From Bin87 sp965220265 (GTDB lineage Bacteria; Chloroflexota; Dehalococcoidia; Lucifugimonadales; UBA3495), in the NCBI GenBank assembly GCA_965220265.1, contig CBDCPM010000004.1, positions 3,348,001-3,412,000 on the forward strand: a stretch of DNA of 64,000 bases. Reading direction: 5' to 3'. Of the stretch, positions 10,833 through 19,607 are shown piece by piece. Each line of letters begins with the position of its first letter. Within the stretch, counting starts at the first letter, position 1. The translations under genes and the position numbers were made by a program. The notes under the pieces are model-generated. The model did no database searches and was not told where the DNA came from. It worked only from the letters and a program-made list of their open reading frames with translations.

Positions 10833-12228
10833 TCACGCGGCGGCTGGCGGGTTGAGGGACACACTGCCATGATGATCCTCAGGATCGGAGAGAGGCACCA
10901 ACGCATAGCCCAGTTGGGCCGCTCGGCGTTTGGCCGCACGTAGGGCACGCTGTTGATATTGTAGTTCGTAGTATTCAGCACCGACGTCCACATATTCCTG
11001 ACCGTAGCGCAGCATGGAATAGATGAGCCTGGCCAGCTTGTGGGCCGTGGCGGTGATGGCCTTGGGCGCACCCAGTTGGGCTTTCTTCCGGCGCAGGAAG
11101 GCACCCAACGCGCTGTCGGAGCGGTGCAGCCCGTGGGCAGCCAGACGCAGTGCTGCCGCGGCCCGGTTGGCGCTGGGCTTGGTCTTTGAGCTCATGACGC
11201 GGCCGCCGGTGATGCGGTGGTCGGGGCTGAGTCCCAGCCACGACGCGAAGTGCTTGGCGCTGGGCCATTTGGTCATGTCCGTGCCGACTTCGCTGATCAC
11301 CTTCAGGGCGGTGAAGCCGTCAATGCCGTCGATGCGGGTCAGGTCCACCCCAGTCATCCGGTACAGGTGTGTCCTGACGTCGAAGCGGGGCGCGTTGCCC
11401 TGAGAGCGCTTCTTGCCGTTGGGAGCCGGGGGTTCGCCGTCGCTGCGGTCATCAAACTGCTCCAGTTGGGCTTCAATCTCCCGGTCGCACTCGGCGATCT
11501 TGTCGTGATAGAACCGGTACAATTCCAGGGCCTGGGTCAGCTCGAAGATGTGCTCCTCGCGCCAGTGCCCCCGCAGGGACTTGGCGATGGTCTTCTCGTC
11601 GGCCTTGATCCTGGGATCGCGCAGACGCGCCAATTTCCGCGGGTTCCGCTCGCCGCCCACGATGGCGTCCATGATGTCCATGCCGGTCTTGCCGGTGATG
11701 TCCCGGATCACGTGCTGCAACTTCACGTTCATCTGGGTCAGCGCCTTCTGCATGTGCTGGACGTGATGGGAGGCGTATTCCACCAGCATGGCCCGGCTGG
11801 CGCAGGTAGCTGCGCAGACGCCGAATGTCTCCGTCGGGACGGAAGGCTCCGGAAAGCAGGCCGTAGGTGTGCAACTGCTGCAGCCACTGGCAGTCCGCCA
11901 CGTCGGTCTTGCGCCCCGGCACGTTCTTGATGCGACGTGGGTCCACCAGCATCACCTGAAAGCCCCGTTCCTCCAGCACCCCGAACAGGGGTATCCAGTA
12001 CACGCCGGTGGACTCCATGACTACGGTTTCCACGCCGCACTCGGTAAGCCAGTCCGCCAGACGGTACAGGTCCGCCGTGAAAGCCTCAAACTCTTGCACC
12101 GGCTGTTCTGAGCGGTCAGCGGGCACCGTCACATAGTGACTGGTGGCCCCCACGTCGATGCCCGCCGCGTTCAGGTTCAGCTGGGACAACCCCGCCGGTT
12201 TCTCGCTGTTCTGGCGTCCGCTCATCAT
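10833..12228 (-). pseudogene. IS110-family transposase (DEDD/Transposase_20), frameshifted
   Basis: The best start is the ATG at 12228 behind GTGGAGGGA, not the longer upstream reading. The N-terminal RuvC-like DEDD domain shows AAGIDVGATSHYV (Asp), VVMESTGVYW (Glu) and GRKTDVADCQWL (Asp). One extra C near 11795-11800 shifts the frame inside RSYLRQR. The rest continues in the second frame through the coiled-coil linker and the Transposase_20 domain (GIDGFTALKVISEVG, FASWLGLSP, GGRVMSSKTKPSANR with its Ser) to 10833. The single-base insertion inactivates it unless it is a sequencing error. Confidence 0.85.
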
Positions 12229-12480
12229 TCCCTCCACGATGGCTGCGTAGACGTGACACCGGAGGGAGCCGCGGGATGTAGCCACTCTCCCCAACGGGAT
12301 CGCCCGGCTTGGGGCGTCACCAATGATGCCGTCGTAAGGCTCCCGGACCATGCTATAGATCGGGCAATACGCACCAATGTCCTCTCGGTCTTTGTCCGGA
12401 CGACACGCCCCACCATGAGCATACATCCTGGGGCAAACTCATCAGTTAGTCGCCTCTGCCCAGCCCGGACACGGGCATAA
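12229..12480 (-). other. IS110 left-end non-coding region, candidate bridge-RNA locus
   Basis: About 250 bp upstream of the transposase start has no convincing gene in either strand and sits where IS110 elements encode their bridge RNA between the left end and the transposase. It contains several short inverted segments. I could not fold it or define the element end, so this is placement-based inference. Confidence 0.3.
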
Positions 12481-12534
12481 TTTTGCTATAGACTAACCGG
12501 GAGTGTCACGCCGCTACCTCCACTCCGTGGGGCG

Positions 12535-12801
12535 GTGCGGAAGCACGCGGGGGACTCCAAAGAGCGCACTTTCGATTGTACCTTCGTGCTCGTCCTCAGG
12601 AAACCCAGAAAACAGCCCAAGGCAGCCACCCGTCGATCCAAGAAAAACAGTTCCCCTGCCCACACCACCAAAACAGCCGAGATCAAAACGAAGCAGCCCC
12701 GTAGGAAGCCCGCCAAACGAGAACCCAAACCCGAATCGCCACGACAGATCCAAAAGCGCCTCCAAGAAGAGGCGAACAAACGGCAACTCCCACTGTTCTG
12801 A
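12535..12801 (+). CDS. Short very basic reading frame, doubtful
   Basis: 88 residues starting at GTG 12535, rich in Lys, Arg, Gln and Pro, and ending KRLQEEANKRQLPLF. There is no clear Shine-Dalgarno and no family I recognise. It could be the detached C-terminus of a nucleic-acid-binding protein, or chance reading in a high-GC spacer. Confidence 0.2.
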   Translation: MRKHAGDSKERTFDCTFVLVLRKPRKQPKAATRRSKKNSSPAHTTKTAEIKTKQPRRKPAKREPKPESPRQIQKRLQEEANKRQLPLF

Positions 12802-12970
12802 CGCCCCACACCGACTGTTCCGCTGTGGGTAACCCGAGCAGACGCAGCAAACGCTCGGCATGGGGGCTCTTCCCGAGACGACCGTCAAACGAGCAATGGC
12901 CATCGGTTCCCCGATGACCACCGAGTGCAGGTGCCACCGCCATAACCGTTCCGGTGGCGTCCAGACCCCA

Positions 12971-13050
12971 CGGCTTGGCCTTTCGCAGGGTGAGGCGGTA
13001 AATTCCCTACCCGACACCCAGATACGCCAAACGGGGCCGTCTCGGCGTGC
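12971..13050. repeat. Dispersed imperfect-palindrome repeat R1, copy A
   Basis: Shares the order CGG-C/T-TTGGCC, a run ending GGCGGTAAATTCCCTACC, CGCCAA and a CGTCT-containing right arm with copies at 14631-14720 and 15431-15524. It is the most diverged of the three. It lies upstream of the Uma2 pseudogene. Confidence 0.5.
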
Positions 13051-13188
13051 CGAACACGTCTCAACCCGTCCGTCAACCTCGCAGCCGGCTGAAGTCCCAC
13101 CCGGACCAAAGCAGCCATGGTTATAATCCGATCCATCATCCACCCGGCAGACCGCCGAACAACCACGCTAAGCCCGCCGAGGTTCAGC

Positions 13189-13893
13189 ATGACCACCGCC
13201 GACACCAAGGTCACCCATCCACCAAGCCGTTTCCGCCTGCCTGACCCTCCCGAACGTGAGACCGACGACATGACCAGCTTCGACTGACTGGCCGAAAACG
13301 GCAACGCCTACCTGCTGAAACGTCTCCTCTTGGCACGGCAACCCGGCGCCGCAGACCACCTCATCGTCTCCGGTCAGCATTACCTGATAGCAACGCCCAC
13401 TCCACATCTGGAAGGCAGCCGCTACCCGGACCTGCTGGTTGCCTTCGACGTGGACCCCGCGGCGTACCGTGCCAACAACGGCTACGTAATCGCAGAGCAG
13501 CGGAAGCCGCCGGACTTCGCGCTGGAGATCGCGTCGGTAAGCACGGGAAGCGAAGACACTGGCCCCAAGCGGGACGACTATGCCGCGCTGGGCATCCTGG
13601 AGCACTGGCGGTTTGACCCGACGGGCGAGCATCACGGCACCAGGTTGGCCGGAGACCGGCTGGTGGACGGCGTGTACCAGCCAATACCGATTGATGGACT
13701 GGACAACGACGTCCTGCAGGGCTACAGCGCGGCGCTGAACCTGAACCTGCGGTGGGAACAAGGAAAGCTGGGTTGCCACGATCCAGCGAAGGGATAGCAC
13801 ATACCCACCTTTGAAAGCGAACGTGCCCGCACCGACAACGCCGCAGCCGAGCTCCGCGAACTCGAAGACAAGCTCCGCCGACGAAACCCCTAA
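13189..13893 (+). pseudogene. Uma2-family endonuclease-like protein with two in-frame stops
   Basis: The frame opens at ATG 13189 (MTTADTKVTHPP) and reads through TGA 13285-13287 and TAG 13795-13797 to TAA 13891-13893. Between the stops is a Uma2 (DUF820) core: RYPDLLVAFDV, PPDFALEIAS, KRDDYAALGILEHWRFD. The expected PD-(D/E)XK-like residues of the family are present there. After the second stop, about 30 residues rich in Glu, Leu and Arg form the short coiled-coil tail usual in this subfamily, showing that the TAG is a point mutation inside the gene. Function in the family is unproven. This copy cannot make full-length protein. Confidence 0.8.
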
Positions 13894-13914
13894 CCGCTAG
13901 AAGGACACCTCGCC

Positions 13915-14292
13915 ATGGTTCACAGGCAGACCACAACTTCGCAGGATTTCTTCAGCAACGCCGCCGCCCGGAATGCCGGTTTCACCGAACAATTCTGGTA
14001 CCAAGCGTACCAGTTGTACCAGCATGAAGCCGCCCAAGATCCCGACCCGGCGTGGGACATCAAACTCACCCGCCCGCGCTCAATCCGGATGCCCTTCAGG
14101 GAAGGTTATGTTGACGTAGTCGTCCGTGCGCAGCCGGAGACGCGGGAATACGTGATAATGCGCTTCACAGCGTTTCCGGCCGACGGTGAAGATGGACCGG
14201 ATGCGGACCAAAGCGGCTCGTGGTACGTCCATAACGAGAAACGCCCCGCGCTGGGAGAAGGCACCTTATTCGACGTAAACGCGCGGTGGTAG
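13915..14292 (+). CDS. Hypothetical protein, 125 residues
   Basis: ATG 13915 lies 21 bp after the end of the Uma2 pseudogene with an AGAAGGAC Shine-Dalgarno, so the two were probably co-transcribed. The protein is soluble, with a Gln/Tyr-rich helix near residues 20-40 (FWYQAYQLYQHEAAQ) and a beta-rich C-terminal half (GYVDVVVRAQPETREYVIMRF). I do not recognise a family. It is intact and in a region of pseudogenes. Confidence 0.5.
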   Translation: MVHRQTTTSQDFFSNAAARNAGFTEQFWYQAYQLYQHEAAQDPDPAWDIKLTRPRSIRMPFREGYVDVVVRAQPETREYVIMRFTAFPADGEDGPDADQSGSWYVHNEKRPALGEGTLFDVNARW

Positions 14293-14313
14293 CCCACTCC
14301 GCCATAGCAGAGC

Positions 14314-14637
14314 AGGTACCCGTACTCCCACTGGATTGACCGGGCCCCGATCGATGACAGGCTCATCGACTGCCCACGTATATCCGACGAATTCCTGGAT
14401 CTGGACGAGACTGCATTGGCTCGGGAGATACCGGCGTCCGTGCCCGACATCCTGGCGCTGCAGGAACAACCACACCCGACCAAGATCCGCGCCGAGGGTG
14501 ATGACCACCGAACCGGCAGTCGTTGCTTTGGGGACAGTTTCACAGACCTCCATGGACACCCGAGAGAGCGCGGTAGCGACATGGTGGCGGTAACTCACCA
14601 GACCGGCAGTGACATGAGAGCGGCTACGGCGCGCTGA
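14314..14637 (+). pseudogene. Possible decayed coding remnant without a start
   Basis: A frame free of stops for about 107 codons begins just after a TAG near 14312. It reads as plausible protein early (HWIDRAPIDDRLIDCPRISD) and degenerates later. There is no start codon with a ribosome-binding site, and its end runs into repeat R1 copy B. It may be the tail of a gene whose front is lost. Confidence 0.25.
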
Positions 14638-14720
14638 GCCGCGACGGTTTGGCCCGTCGGCGGGTGAGCCGGTAAATTCTACCCGGCAGACAATAAGACA
14701 AACGAGGGCGTCTGAGCACC
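14631..14720. repeat. Dispersed imperfect-palindrome repeat R1, copy B
   Basis: Contains CGGTTTGGCCCG, GAGCCGGTAAATTC and GGGCGTCTGAGC in the same order and spacing as copy C. The outer segments GCGCTGAGCCGC and GGCGTCTGAGC are partly complementary. It lies 90 bp upstream of the PaREP1 gene. Confidence 0.6.
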
Positions 14721-14811
14721 CTGGAACACATCACAACCGACGGTCAAACCTCACGCGCCGGGGACAAACGCTCTTGGCACCCGGCGTGTTATCCTTCCGG
14801 ATGAGGAAAGC

Positions 14812-15186
14812 ATGGCTACACAGAAGTACAACACCGCCAGCCGGCAACTACTGGCCCAAGCACGAGCCGAGTTGGACCAAGGGGACATACGCCAAGCCGC
14901 CGAAAAGGGCTGGGGCGCCGCCGCCCAGATGGTCAAAGCCGTAGCAGAAGCCCGGGGCTGGCCACATCGCCACCACGGGCTGCTGACCCAAACGGTCGAG
15001 ACCCTGGCCGCAGAAGCCAACGATGATGACCTGGCCGATCGGTTCGCCATCGCCAACAGTCTCCACGTGAACTTCTACGAGGATGCGTTGAGCTCACGGA
15101 CCGTCCGCCGCCACCTGGACCAAATCGAAGTCCTGGCGGACGCGCTGGAGTCCATGTTGCCCGGAAACCACACCAGCACCCCGTAA
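14812..15186 (+). CDS. PaREP1-family protein
   Basis: 124 residues; ATG 14812 with a GAGGAAAG Shine-Dalgarno. It is all-helical with the pattern ASRQLLAQARAELDQGDIRQA, AEKGWGAAAQMVKAVAE, RGW and SLHVNFYED. The same pattern appears in 48680-49030 (QASEKGWGAAAQMLKAIAE, DLHTNFYED), so the two are paralogues. A more distant relative is 42781-43158. PaREP1 proteins are HEPN-like helical bundles of unknown role. This copy is monocistronic and follows repeat R1 copy B. There is no RX4-6H motif, so ribonuclease activity is not predicted. Confidence 0.7.
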   Translation: MATQKYNTASRQLLAQARAELDQGDIRQAAEKGWGAAAQMVKAVAEARGWPHRHHGLLTQTVETLAAEANDDDLADRFAIANSLHVNFYEDALSSRTVRRHLDQIEVLADALESMLPGNHTSTP

Positions 15187-15270
15187 CCGCCGCTAGCCCA
15201 CCGAGCAGCCTAAAGGCACGCCGCCCCACCTCAGGCCACCGACGCGGCTGGGATCGAAAACGCCGACTTA

Positions 15271-15410
15271 CTACCCCCATCGGTACCCGGCGATCCCGAT
15301 GGACAGCGTCAGGCCGCGGTCATTGGGGAACACTACAGCCGCCTCGTACTCATAGTCGAAGCCACCCGGGAGCCAGTAGGGCGAGGTCGACGCCAGACAC
15401 TCCTACTCCG
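15271..15410 (-). pseudogene. C-terminal remnant of an unidentified minus-strand gene
   Basis: About 45 codons on the minus strand ending at 15271 read YWLPGGFDYEYEAAVVF and GLTLSIGIAGYRWG, which is natural-looking protein. Upstream the frame is closed and runs into repeat R1 copy C. I read it as the tail of a lost gene; family unknown. Confidence 0.35.
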
Positions 15411-15430
15411 GCGTGCAGTACCTCCGCGAC

Positions 15431-15524
15431 GCGCTAAGACGCAACGGTTTGGCCCGCCGGCGCGCAAGGCGGTACATTCCCTACCGAACACGCACAGATC
15501 CGCCAACCTCAGGCGTCTGAGCGC
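15431..15524. repeat. Dispersed imperfect-palindrome repeat R1, copy C
   Basis: The best-preserved copy. Outer arms GCGCTAAGACGC (15431-15442) and GCGTCTGAGCGC (15513-15524) pair with one mismatch. Inside, GGTTTGGC can pair with GCCAACC and GGCGG with CCGCC, giving a long imperfect hairpin. Confidence 0.65.
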
Positions 15525-15648
15525 TCCCAGTACGTCATACCCAACGGCCGACCATCCACAGGTCCCGACACGAGGAGCGCACAACCAAACCAATTGTCGA
15601 AGAGAGAACCCTGCAAGCGCGGGGCTGACCCCTTTTTCGTGCGAGATG

Positions 15649-16104
15649 CTACCGGCCACAGACAAGTAACCCCCGGCTGCGGGATCTCTGTGGTTGGTCT
15701 AGAGGGCCAACCCAATTGAACCTGCGCTGATAATCGTTGAACTCGATGCCCGTAAGAGAACGGTCAAGGCCTGACCACGCGTTCGCGTCGGGCACGTTCC
15801 CCCCGAGAGCGCTGATCTGTGCATGGTTAGCCAGCGCAACCTCCCCCAAACGGAAGCCATGCTTGGTTGCAACGTTCGACAGGTACCACAGGAGGTCGCC
15901 TAATTCTTCCGTAACTCTTTCCGGGAAGAGCGGGTATGACCGCCCGTCGCGGAGCCACTTCTTGTGTTCCGCCAACAATTCTCCGGCTTCTCCGGCTAAA
16001 CCTAGTAGGGGAACCATCATGAGGTCAAGATGGTCTTGGACCGCTCCCATTCCAGATTGTTGGTCAGTCTGACTGGCCAGCACTTGGTATTCGTCAAAAT
16101 TCAT
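15649..16104 (-). CDS. MazG-like nucleotide pyrophosphohydrolase
   Basis: 151 residues from ATG 16104, which has a GGGAGGTC Shine-Dalgarno; the upstream in-frame ATG at 16131 lacks one. It has the all-alpha NTP-pyrophosphatase pattern LLGLAGEAGELL, then TEELGDLLWYLSNVA, supplying the acidic metal-binding EE..E/ELGD residues. Such enzymes hydrolyse nucleoside triphosphates to monophosphates and act in house-cleaning or stress. The last 30 residues (DYQRRFNWVG...) are atypical and may be divergent. It stands alone between decayed regions. Confidence 0.75.
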   Translation of the reverse strand: MNFDEYQVLASQTDQQSGMGAVQDHLDLMMVPLLGLAGEAGELLAEHKKWLRDGRSYPLFPERVTEELGDLLWYLSNVATKHGFRLGEVALANHAQISALGGNVPDANAWSGLDRSLTGIEFNDYQRRFNWVGPLDQPQRSRSRGLLVCGR

Positions 16105-17017
16105 GTGGTTGACCTCCCCGCTACGGCGCATTGTCGTAGGTGCTGGGGATTCGGCTGTGGCTCATTGGCCATTTATGGTTCAAACGTATGCCGTGAAACA
16201 GGTGGGACCCTGTGGACGTACACATGGGCCTGTCCAACGAGTGATGACATGTAATCCCTGAGAAAACCGGGGACGTGTTTTATCCAGTTGGGAACGCGGG
16301 GGATGGTTGACCAAGGTCCTAATTTACTGATCCGCCATTGCCGGCCGAGCAAGGACACTGGGTTGACCGAAGTTTCTCTGGCGTGTCGCTGCGGAAGAGC
16401 AGAAGCCTGGTTCGAGGTAATAAGGTTGCCGGCCTGGGCATCCAAGGTGTGCTCGTTCCAGGGCTGCCGGGCGTGACATTCACCAAAAGTGGCCGTGGTC
16501 GAACCCAAGTGATCCGCCCCGGATGTTTCGGCGAGCAGCCGACGCCAACGAAGCGATTGAGGACATTTGCAGGGGAAGCCATCGGGTTCATCAGGCGGTA
16601 GCTGCCGTGCAAGGACGTGCCGCAGATAGCGGGTTCGGCCGCTCAAGACGGTATGCGGAGCTACGACACGGCCAAGCACAAACCATTGCGGATCTCCTTT
16701 GGGGACACAGGAGAATGGATGACCGGCCCGATAATATCACAAACTTGGAATCAGACAGTTTTGCGTCCGTGGCCGAGGTATGAATAACTGGCTCTTGAGA
16801 TCGTCCGCGAACATTTTATTCGTCGTTCAAATATACATTATCACAGATATTTGGCCATGGAAACCCGGCGGGTGGCGTCCAAGGTAGCTCAAGCAACTGG
16901 TGGTTCGTTGGGCCTTAGTTGTCCTGCGGTGAGGATAAACTACTGTCGCCGGCACTGGACATCTTGGTCGAACGGAGCAAGGTCCGGTGTTGTGCCTTTC
17001 CCAGCCATCAACAACGC
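16105..17017. other. Stretch without a supportable gene
   Basis: Open frames are present on both strands but none has a ribosome-binding site plus a recognisable protein. The longest minus reading (16173-16679) has an Arg/Pro/His-rich composition typical of non-coding high-GC DNA. An AT-rich patch lies at about 16810-16850. I looked for group II intron and RNase P hallmarks and found none I could defend. Confidence 0.4.
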
Positions 17018-17114
17018 GATTTCCGCCACAGAGACCAGCGAAATGGCTTCACCTAGAGGAAAGCCCACAGTTGGGCGAACATCGCTCTACGGCGCTGAAA
17101 CGCGACAATTAGGT
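17018..17114. repeat. Palindromic repeat P2, copy 1
   Basis: Has a GATTTCCGCCACAGAGA left side and an ACATCGCTCTACGGCGCTGAAA right side. These ends are roughly complementary and are shared with copies at 17222-17325 and 26371-26466. Confidence 0.5.
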
Positions 17115-17221
17115 TAAACGAGAAATGAGACCGAACGAGTGAGGGAGCGTTCAAGAGAAACCGGGGGAGTAGGGCGTGAGCGCCCAAAACGGGACCCTGT
17201 GGTTGCCACGGAAGACCGCAT

Positions 17222-17325
17222 ATCAGCCGTTTTCAGCCACAGAGACGGGCGAATTGGCGTTGGGCACAGTAAAGGACCCGAAAGCAAGCAACATCGCTCT
17301 ATGTAGCTGAAAACAGCAGATTAGG
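17222..17325. repeat. Palindromic repeat P2, copy 2
   Basis: The left part TTTTCAGCCACAGAGACGG and the right part ATCGCTCTATGTAGCTGAAAA form an imperfect hairpin. The tail CAGCAGATTAGG matches the tails of the other copies. It lies about 110 bp after copy 1. Confidence 0.6.
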
Positions 17326-17426
17326 CCCAGCAAATAGCAACCACCGAGCCGAGCCGCCGCAGGCCAAAAACGTGATTCCCAATGCGTAGGCGCATAGATG
17401 GCCGCCCAACGCGAAACTGATGACAC

Positions 17427-17576
17427 TAAACCAATACCAAGGTGGGATGTGCATTTCGGGGTCTTTAAGACTACCGAAAGGACTCCACGGAACCTCACAT
17501 TACCTGCCGGTCCCAACTCGGTTGCCACCGGCAGCGCGGTCTGGCGATATGTACATTTCACCTTGGCTTTAGTTTA
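17427..17576. mobile_element. 146-bp MITE, copy 2 (TA target site)
   Basis: Identical to 7450-7599 except for one base. It is flanked by C-TA on the left and TA-G on the right, so the pre-insertion site was CTAG, as for copy 1. I cannot identify a gene at the target. Confidence 0.85.
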
Positions 17577-17762
17577 GCTTGCTGCGCGACAGACCCCGTG
17601 GCTGGCGCAATTAACTCATCGCCGACCAACGGCGACCCCGGCCGTCCCGACCGACGGGGCGGCCAAGTTTTTGATGACAGCAGCCCGTAGCCCACCCAAC
17701 CGACCGCCCGATAGACTCGAGCCAGGCCGACCCACGGCTATTCAATCGGACGGTGCCGTGCC

Positions 17763-18387
17763 GTGGCAGAACGACGACAACGCCCCTACATCTGGGCCAC
17801 CTGGCTACCCAAACTCCTCACCCGCGAAAACTCCTGCGAATGGGCCATCTGGTTCAAGGCCCATCACCAAAGCTGGGAACGCGTCCCGTCGGACTTCGAC
17901 CAGATGCGTTGGCTACTCCGCCACACCGCACTGCTGAACACCGTCAGGGATCACTGGCGAGCGCACGGATACCGGGTCTCCACCGAGGCCAGAACAGCTT
18001 CCGCCTGCGCGGGAACTTAGCAACGCTGGCCGGCAAACCCGACCTCATCGCTCAGAAAGACCAAGAAGTGATCATCATCGACGTGAAGACGGGCCAGGAG
18101 CGGCCGTCCCACTCCGTCCAAGTGATGATCTACCAGCACGGGGTGCCGTTGGCACTGAACCACTGGCGAGGCCGGAAGGTCGCCGGACTTGTCGCTTACC
18201 AAAACCACGCCGTCGACGTGCCGGCGCTATCAAATGACACCCGTTCGTCGATAAGTTGACAGCACTGATCCGCAGAGTGGCGGCCACTAAACCATCGATC
18301 CTGATGCCCGGCCGGGCGGAGTGCAGCTTCTGCGACATCACCGACGCAGACTGTCCCGACCGAGTGGATATGGAGTCCCCACCGTAA
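17763..18387 (+). pseudogene. PD-(D/E)XK-type nuclease, two frameshifts
   Basis: Three frames join into one protein. The N-terminal part runs from about GTG 17763 (PYIWATWLPKLLTRENSCEWAIWF, WRAHGYRVSTE). One base is missing near 17985-17990, and the core continues NSFRLRGNLATLAGKPDLIA ... VIIIDVKTGQ, which holds the PD and D-x-K nuclease residues. Another shift near 18235-18245 leads to a Cys-containing tail (ECSFCDITDADCPDR), as in Cas4/RecB-like single-domain nucleases. It ends at TAA 18385-18387. It is inactive as written. Its closeness to a HEPN-like fragment and a NurA fragment suggests a former DNA-processing island. Confidence 0.7.
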
Positions 18388-18600
18388 GACGGAACCACCG
18401 CCGACTTCTGACCAACGAGGGGGAGGAGACCGGCGCCGGTAACGGAACCCTCTCCAGACCTACGCAACATCCACCAAGTGAACGACAGCGGCATCAACCC
18501 GGACATCTGCCCAGAACTGCCGGACCCGGGTCAGCCAAACTTTGCCCCGACGACCTGTTGCATCCCCACCATCAAGACCATTTGCCCAGCAGGCCCAACC

Positions 18601-18903
18601 ATGAACTGGCAAAACCTCATCAAATTGGCGCGGGAGATGGCGACCAGTCCGCCGTCCAGCCCCATCAACCAGGCCCGGCTCCGTCTCTCCGTCAGCTCCA
18701 CCTACTACGCCGTATCCCACGCCCTGGCCCGCAGCAACGCCGACACGTTGGCGGGTGCTTCGGAAACGGACCGCAACCAGCCGGATACGCCCAGCGCCTG
18801 GGAACTCTACTACCTCGGCTGCGCAGGATTACCCCATAGGTACGGGGCGTCGGCTAAACCAACGCCCCGGGGTTCAAGTCACCAGGCCCCTTATGCCCTC
18901 TGA
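18601..18903 (+). pseudogene. HEPN-like helical protein, truncated
   Basis: ATG 18601 opens MNWQNLIKLAREMA, then SVSSTYYAVSHALARSNADTLAGAS, a pattern I associate with HEPN-like proteins next to PD-(D/E)XK genes in Chloroflexota. After the Trp-Glu-Leu segment (about 18805) the reading becomes atypical and ends at 18903, so the second half is missing. No RX4-6H motif remains. It lies downstream of the nuclease pseudogene in the same direction. Confidence 0.5.
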
Positions 18904-19049
18904 TATCGAGGAGGACCCTGATGGGTTCACGTGAATCTACGATACCGCCAATCGAAAAGACTTTCAATCCACCTGGCAAACAAGATAGGCCGTTTCGCTA
19001 CTCAGACTCGAACATCCCCGGAACCGGGCCGGCAACATTCCCCGAACAG

Positions 19050-19607
19050 CTTCGAATCCTCGGGACGCTTTACCGCCAACGCCGCTGGGCTGGCCGTACA
19101 GAGCCTGCCCCATACTCGAAACGGGGTCATCGCGCACAACTTGGCACGCTGGACGACGCGCATCGGGCTGGGCGAGCCGGCGGCAACCACCAAGACCTTG
19201 CGACGACGCTTCTTCTCCCGAGCGGACGCATCACCGGCAAGACACGCCGGCTCACCTTGCATCTCCCTCAAGGCTGGCCCTGGCAAATCCAGTTCAGCAG
19301 CACCTTGGCCCGATTGCGCGCTCTGCCACTCCCCTCCTGACGCAGCCCTCGGCGTTTGACCCGTCCACGATGACGCCCCACGCCTGCCGATCAGCGCCCA
19401 GGCTGGGCTCCTGACGGTTTCTGCCTGCGATTTGCACTGATGATCGCTCCCAACGCCGCTACCACGAGCCGTAAACATCTTCCTGGCGTGGGGGATACAC
19501 TCCGCATCGTCCATTTCATCGGCATCAGGTCCTCGTCAGCCCGCTCCCGACCCCACATCCCTCGTCTGACCAGCCCCGCCGCGTCGCATCGGTGGATTCG
19601 GGCTAAA
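19050..19607 (+). mobile_element. IS1380-family 3' remnant
   Basis: Matches the end of the intact transposase at 26949-28373 in pieces of several frames: AANAAWLAV-like, AHNLARWT-RIGLGE, TKTLRRRFFS, LTLHLPQGWPWQ, LARLRALPLPS (stop at 19340). The right terminal repeat TCGGTGGATTCGGGCTAA lies at about 19590-19607. The 5' half is absent. It truncates the NurA gene that follows on the other strand. Confidence 0.75.

Larger units (their letters stand above)
9029..10836 (-). pseudogene. ParB-like partition/transcription protein, split by an IS5 element
   Basis: The minus-strand coding pieces join exactly across the IS at 9395-10255. Removing the IS and one TGA copy gives a continuous LSYGDLRTLASALIAAQ reading. 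The upstream piece has a Cys-rich stretch (CRNC ... CTNKSC) like that of some ParB/RepB N-terminal domain proteins. The downstream piece contains HHAMGVPHKKW and VVVDLESLDE. There are further lesions: a 13-bp tandem duplication (GAGGATCTTCCAG twice, about 10577-10602) and a frame change in the A/G run near 10690. The N-terminus is cut by the IS110 right end at about 10836. The ParB assignment is by resemblance only. Confidence 0.5.

Noticed and set aside
13285..13287. TGA in the Uma2 gene as a recoded codon
   Set aside because: No Cys homology at this site is known to me, and a second stop (TAG 13795) later in the same frame shows simple decay.
12971..15524. Integron attC array formed by the R1 repeats
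   Set aside because: The GTTRRRY/RYYYAAC core sites do not fit (GTTTGGC instead), no integrase is present, and spacing does not bracket genes regularly.
16173..16680. Group II intron or RNase P-like RNA in the non-coding stretch
   Set aside because: No domain V signature, no reverse transcriptase and no conserved RNase P segments were seen.
18845..18895. tRNA-like segment (GGTTCAAGTC) with a nearby strong hairpin
   Set aside because: The T-stem pairs at only three of five positions and no matching acceptor or anticodon arms are found. The hairpin is too long for a variable arm.
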